Shown piece after piece: positions 5,310 through 6,423 of a stretch of 6,423 bases of DNA. The position numbers were made by a program, and so were the translations under genes. The DNA comes from Pirellulales bacterium (GTDB lineage Bacteria > Planctomycetota > Planctomycetia > Pirellulales > Thermoguttaceae). The notes under the pieces are model-generated. The model was not told the DNA's origin, did not search any database, and worked only from the letters and a program-made list of their open reading frames with translations. Location: assembly GCA_030605745.1 (NCBI GenBank), contig JAUWHT010000284.1, forward strand, positions 1-6,423. The letters run 5' to 3'. Every line of letters starts with the position of its first letter. Position 1 is the stretch's first letter.

Positions 5310-6423
5310 TCACCACGCCCATCGCTGCGCTCTGGGCGTGCCACATGTGGTCGTGGCACACCCTGAGGAACGATGTGTGGCACACCCTGAGGAACGAAGG
5401 GCGTGGCCTGATAACGTAAACTCCGGCAGACGGACAATCCCACCACCCTTCATGGCCGACTCGTGTGCCAGGATACCGACACAAGTCCAATTGGCCGACT
5501 GCACGGCGTTGGGGAATGGATCCCGGCGCTGGACCACGGCGGAAACAAACTCGTGCGCCAGGTGTGGATGTGAACCACCGTGTCCCGCGCCCTGCACGAA
5601 CGATAGGTGTTGGTGCTGCTGAAGATCGTAAACACCCTTGGTCGTAAACAGGCGGATTTCTTCCGGCAGGAGGTGGCCATAGTCCGGCACTTCGACACGC
5701 TCGGGAATTTCTGGCTCCTGTTTCTTCGCCGTGTGAATGATCGGGTTTTCGCCCTCGATCAACGGCCATTCAAAGGCCTTTTTCGTGCCGTAAACGTCGA
5801 AGCTCTCGCGGTACTGCCGGGCCGTGTCGAACAGCGAGCGGTACACGCGGGCGGTTAAGTCGGAGTTTTTCAGCTTGATGTGGGTGGTTTCGACAGCGAA
5901 CGGACTGCCATACTTGGGAATCAGGTCTTCACGGATGGTCCCGGAGCCGAAACAGGAGACATACTCGGCCTCGTCTCCGGTCAACGCAAGGCACGGACCG
6001 ACACAGTGCGTCGCGTAGTGCATCGGAGGCAGGCCCGGCCAGTAATCCGGCCAGCCGTCCATGTCCTGCTGGTGGCTGGCCTGGAGAAACTGGACCTTGC
6101 CGAGATCACCCTTTTCATAAAGTTCTTTGACAAACAGGAACTCGCGCGAATACACGACCGTCTCGGCCATCATGTATTTCAGGCCGGTTTGCCGAACCAA
6201 CTCGACGATCCGCCGACACTCATCGACGGTCGTGGCCATCGGCACGGTACACATTACGTGCTTGCCGGCCTCCAGTGCGGCGATCGACATTGGAGCGTGG
6301 TCGGGAATCGGCGTATTGATGTGCACCATGTCGACCTCGGAGTCGGCCAGCACGTCCTCGTACTTCGTGTATCTCCGCTCGACTCCCAACGCGTCGCCGA
6401 TCTCGTCGAGCCCCTTTTCCGAC
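5310..6423 (-). CDS. Gfo/Idh/MocA family protein, 5' end outside window, repeat-extended C-terminus
   Basis: 370 residues are visible; the frame is open to the window edge (beginning SEKGLDEIGDALG), so the N-terminus with the GxGxxG cofactor loop lies outside. Seen: NTPIPDH (about 36-42), matching the family's NTPxxxH element; then HVMCTVPMATT (about 55-65), where the usual EKP is replaced by TVP, so the conserved lysine is absent; and LPPMHYATHCVGP (about 131-143) in the substrate domain in place of the common GDxGxH motif. The family-like body ends at LPEF (codon for F at 5418-5420). The last 35 residues come from the palindromic repeats and contain low-complexity HALRSSGCATH-like sequence, so the original stop was probably lost. 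Same strand as the downstream Tat oxidoreductase and DUF1080 genes; probably one functional cluster. It may be an oxidoreductase of a variant subfamily or a non-catalytic relative. Confidence 0.88.
   Translation of the reverse strand, partial: SEKGLDEIGDALGVERRYTKYEDVLADSEVDMVHINTPIPDHAPMSIAALEAGKHVMCTVPMATTVDECRRIVELVRQTGLKYMMAETVVYSREFLFVKELYEKGDLGKVQFLQASHQQDMDGWPDYWPGLPPMHYATHCVGPCLALTGDEAEYVSCFGSGTIREDLIPKYGSPFAVETTHIKLKNSDLTARVYRSLFDTARQYRESFDVYGTKKAFEWPLIEGENPIIHTAKKQEPEIPERVEVPDYGHLLPEEIRLFTTKGVYDLQQHQHLSFVQGAGHGGSHPHLAHEFVSAVVQRRDPFPNAVQSANWTCVGILAHESAMKGGGIVRLPEFTLSGHALRSSGCATHRSSGCATTTCGTPRAQRWAW
5314..5344 (-). repeat. Palindromic repeat unit, copy D (variant loop)
   Basis: CACGCCCA (5314-5321) pairs with TGGGCGTG (5333-5340) around an 11-nt loop, TCGCTGCGCTC, and is followed by CCAC. 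It runs opposite to copies B and C. Relative to copies A and B the loop-closing pair is swapped (A-T instead of T-A), a compensatory change that keeps the stem. The loop begins TCG and ends CTC as in the other copies but differs inside. Confidence 0.7.
5338..5359. repeat. Head-to-head junction of two repeat units
   Basis: GTGCCAC (5338-5344) and GTGGCAC (5353-5359) form a 7-bp inverted repeat where copies D and C1 meet. The perfect 10-nt palindrome CCACATGTGG (5341-5350) overlaps it. This is probably a result of two oppositely oriented units joining. Confidence 0.5.
5353..5405 (+). repeat. Two tandem palindromic repeat units, copies C1 and C2
   Basis: Units starting GTGGCACACCCTGAGGAACGA lie at 5353 and 5377, a 24-bp period. 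C2 (5377-5405) keeps the full stem, CACACCCT (5381-5388) with AGGGCGTG (5398-5405). The one altered position is a G-U wobble in a minus-strand transcript. C1 is truncated: its right arm is replaced by GTGTG, which overlaps the start of C2 and can pair with CACAC at 5357-5361. Both lie inside the translated 3' end of the Gfo/Idh/MocA gene. Confidence 0.75.

Noticed and set aside
5223..5405. CRISPR array
   Set aside because: Units are palindromic, differently oriented, irregularly spaced and lack unique spacers of constant length; no cas genes are in the window.
5223..5405. Insertion sequence
   Set aside because: No transposase frame and no pair of long terminal inverted repeats; the units look like REP-type repeats.

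Overview
The window looks like a piece of a planctomycete chromosome (inferred). The grounds are its high GC content; a small protein with the LEPLEERTLL motif, which is typical of the N-termini of planctomycete secreted proteins; two Gfo/Idh/MocA oxidoreductases beside a DUF1080 (3-keto-disaccharide hydrolase) protein, a family pairing that is greatly expanded in Planctomycetota; and genes with and without a Shine-Dalgarno side by side. No marker fixes the genus.

Layout. (1) 1-1703, minus strand: a short LEPR-XLL-type protein (1703-1392) followed 41 bp later by an FtsX/MacB-like ABC transporter permease (1350-82). A hairpin repeat lies just past the permease stop. (2) 1704-2127: 424 bp without an intact gene. 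It holds a possible gene relic, a CTGACCACTG-type simple repeat, a 15-nt palindrome, and the exact 3' half of a tRNA-Pro(GGG) gene whose 5' half is missing. The last looks like an attachment-site scar. (3) 2128-2913, plus strand: a complete classical short-chain dehydrogenase/reductase starting 20 bp after the tRNA fragment. (4) 2956-6423, minus strand: a likely sugar-catabolic cluster read leftward. It comprises a Gfo/Idh/MocA protein cut by the window edge (6423-5310), a Tat-exported Gfo/Idh/MocA oxidoreductase (5070-3697) and a Sec-exported DUF1080 protein (3615-2956). The SDR and DUF1080 genes converge with a 42-bp gap.

How they may work together: the Tat-exported oxidoreductase could oxidise a sugar or glycoside at C3 outside the cytoplasm, and the DUF1080 protein could then cleave the 3-keto glycoside in the same compartment. 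The second Gfo/Idh/MocA protein lacks the usual EKP lysine, so its role is less clear. This is inference from family knowledge and gene order.

The most unusual content is outside the normal genes. A family of short imperfect palindromes (core CACGCCC-loop-GGGCGTG) occurs once at the left edge and four times at 5223-5405. One stem pair shows a compensatory change, and the copies run into the 3' end of the partial Gfo/Idh/MocA gene, adding about 35 repeat-encoded residues. The leader of the complete Gfo/Idh/MocA gene has two mutually exclusive hairpins. No wholly new multi-gene system was recognised.
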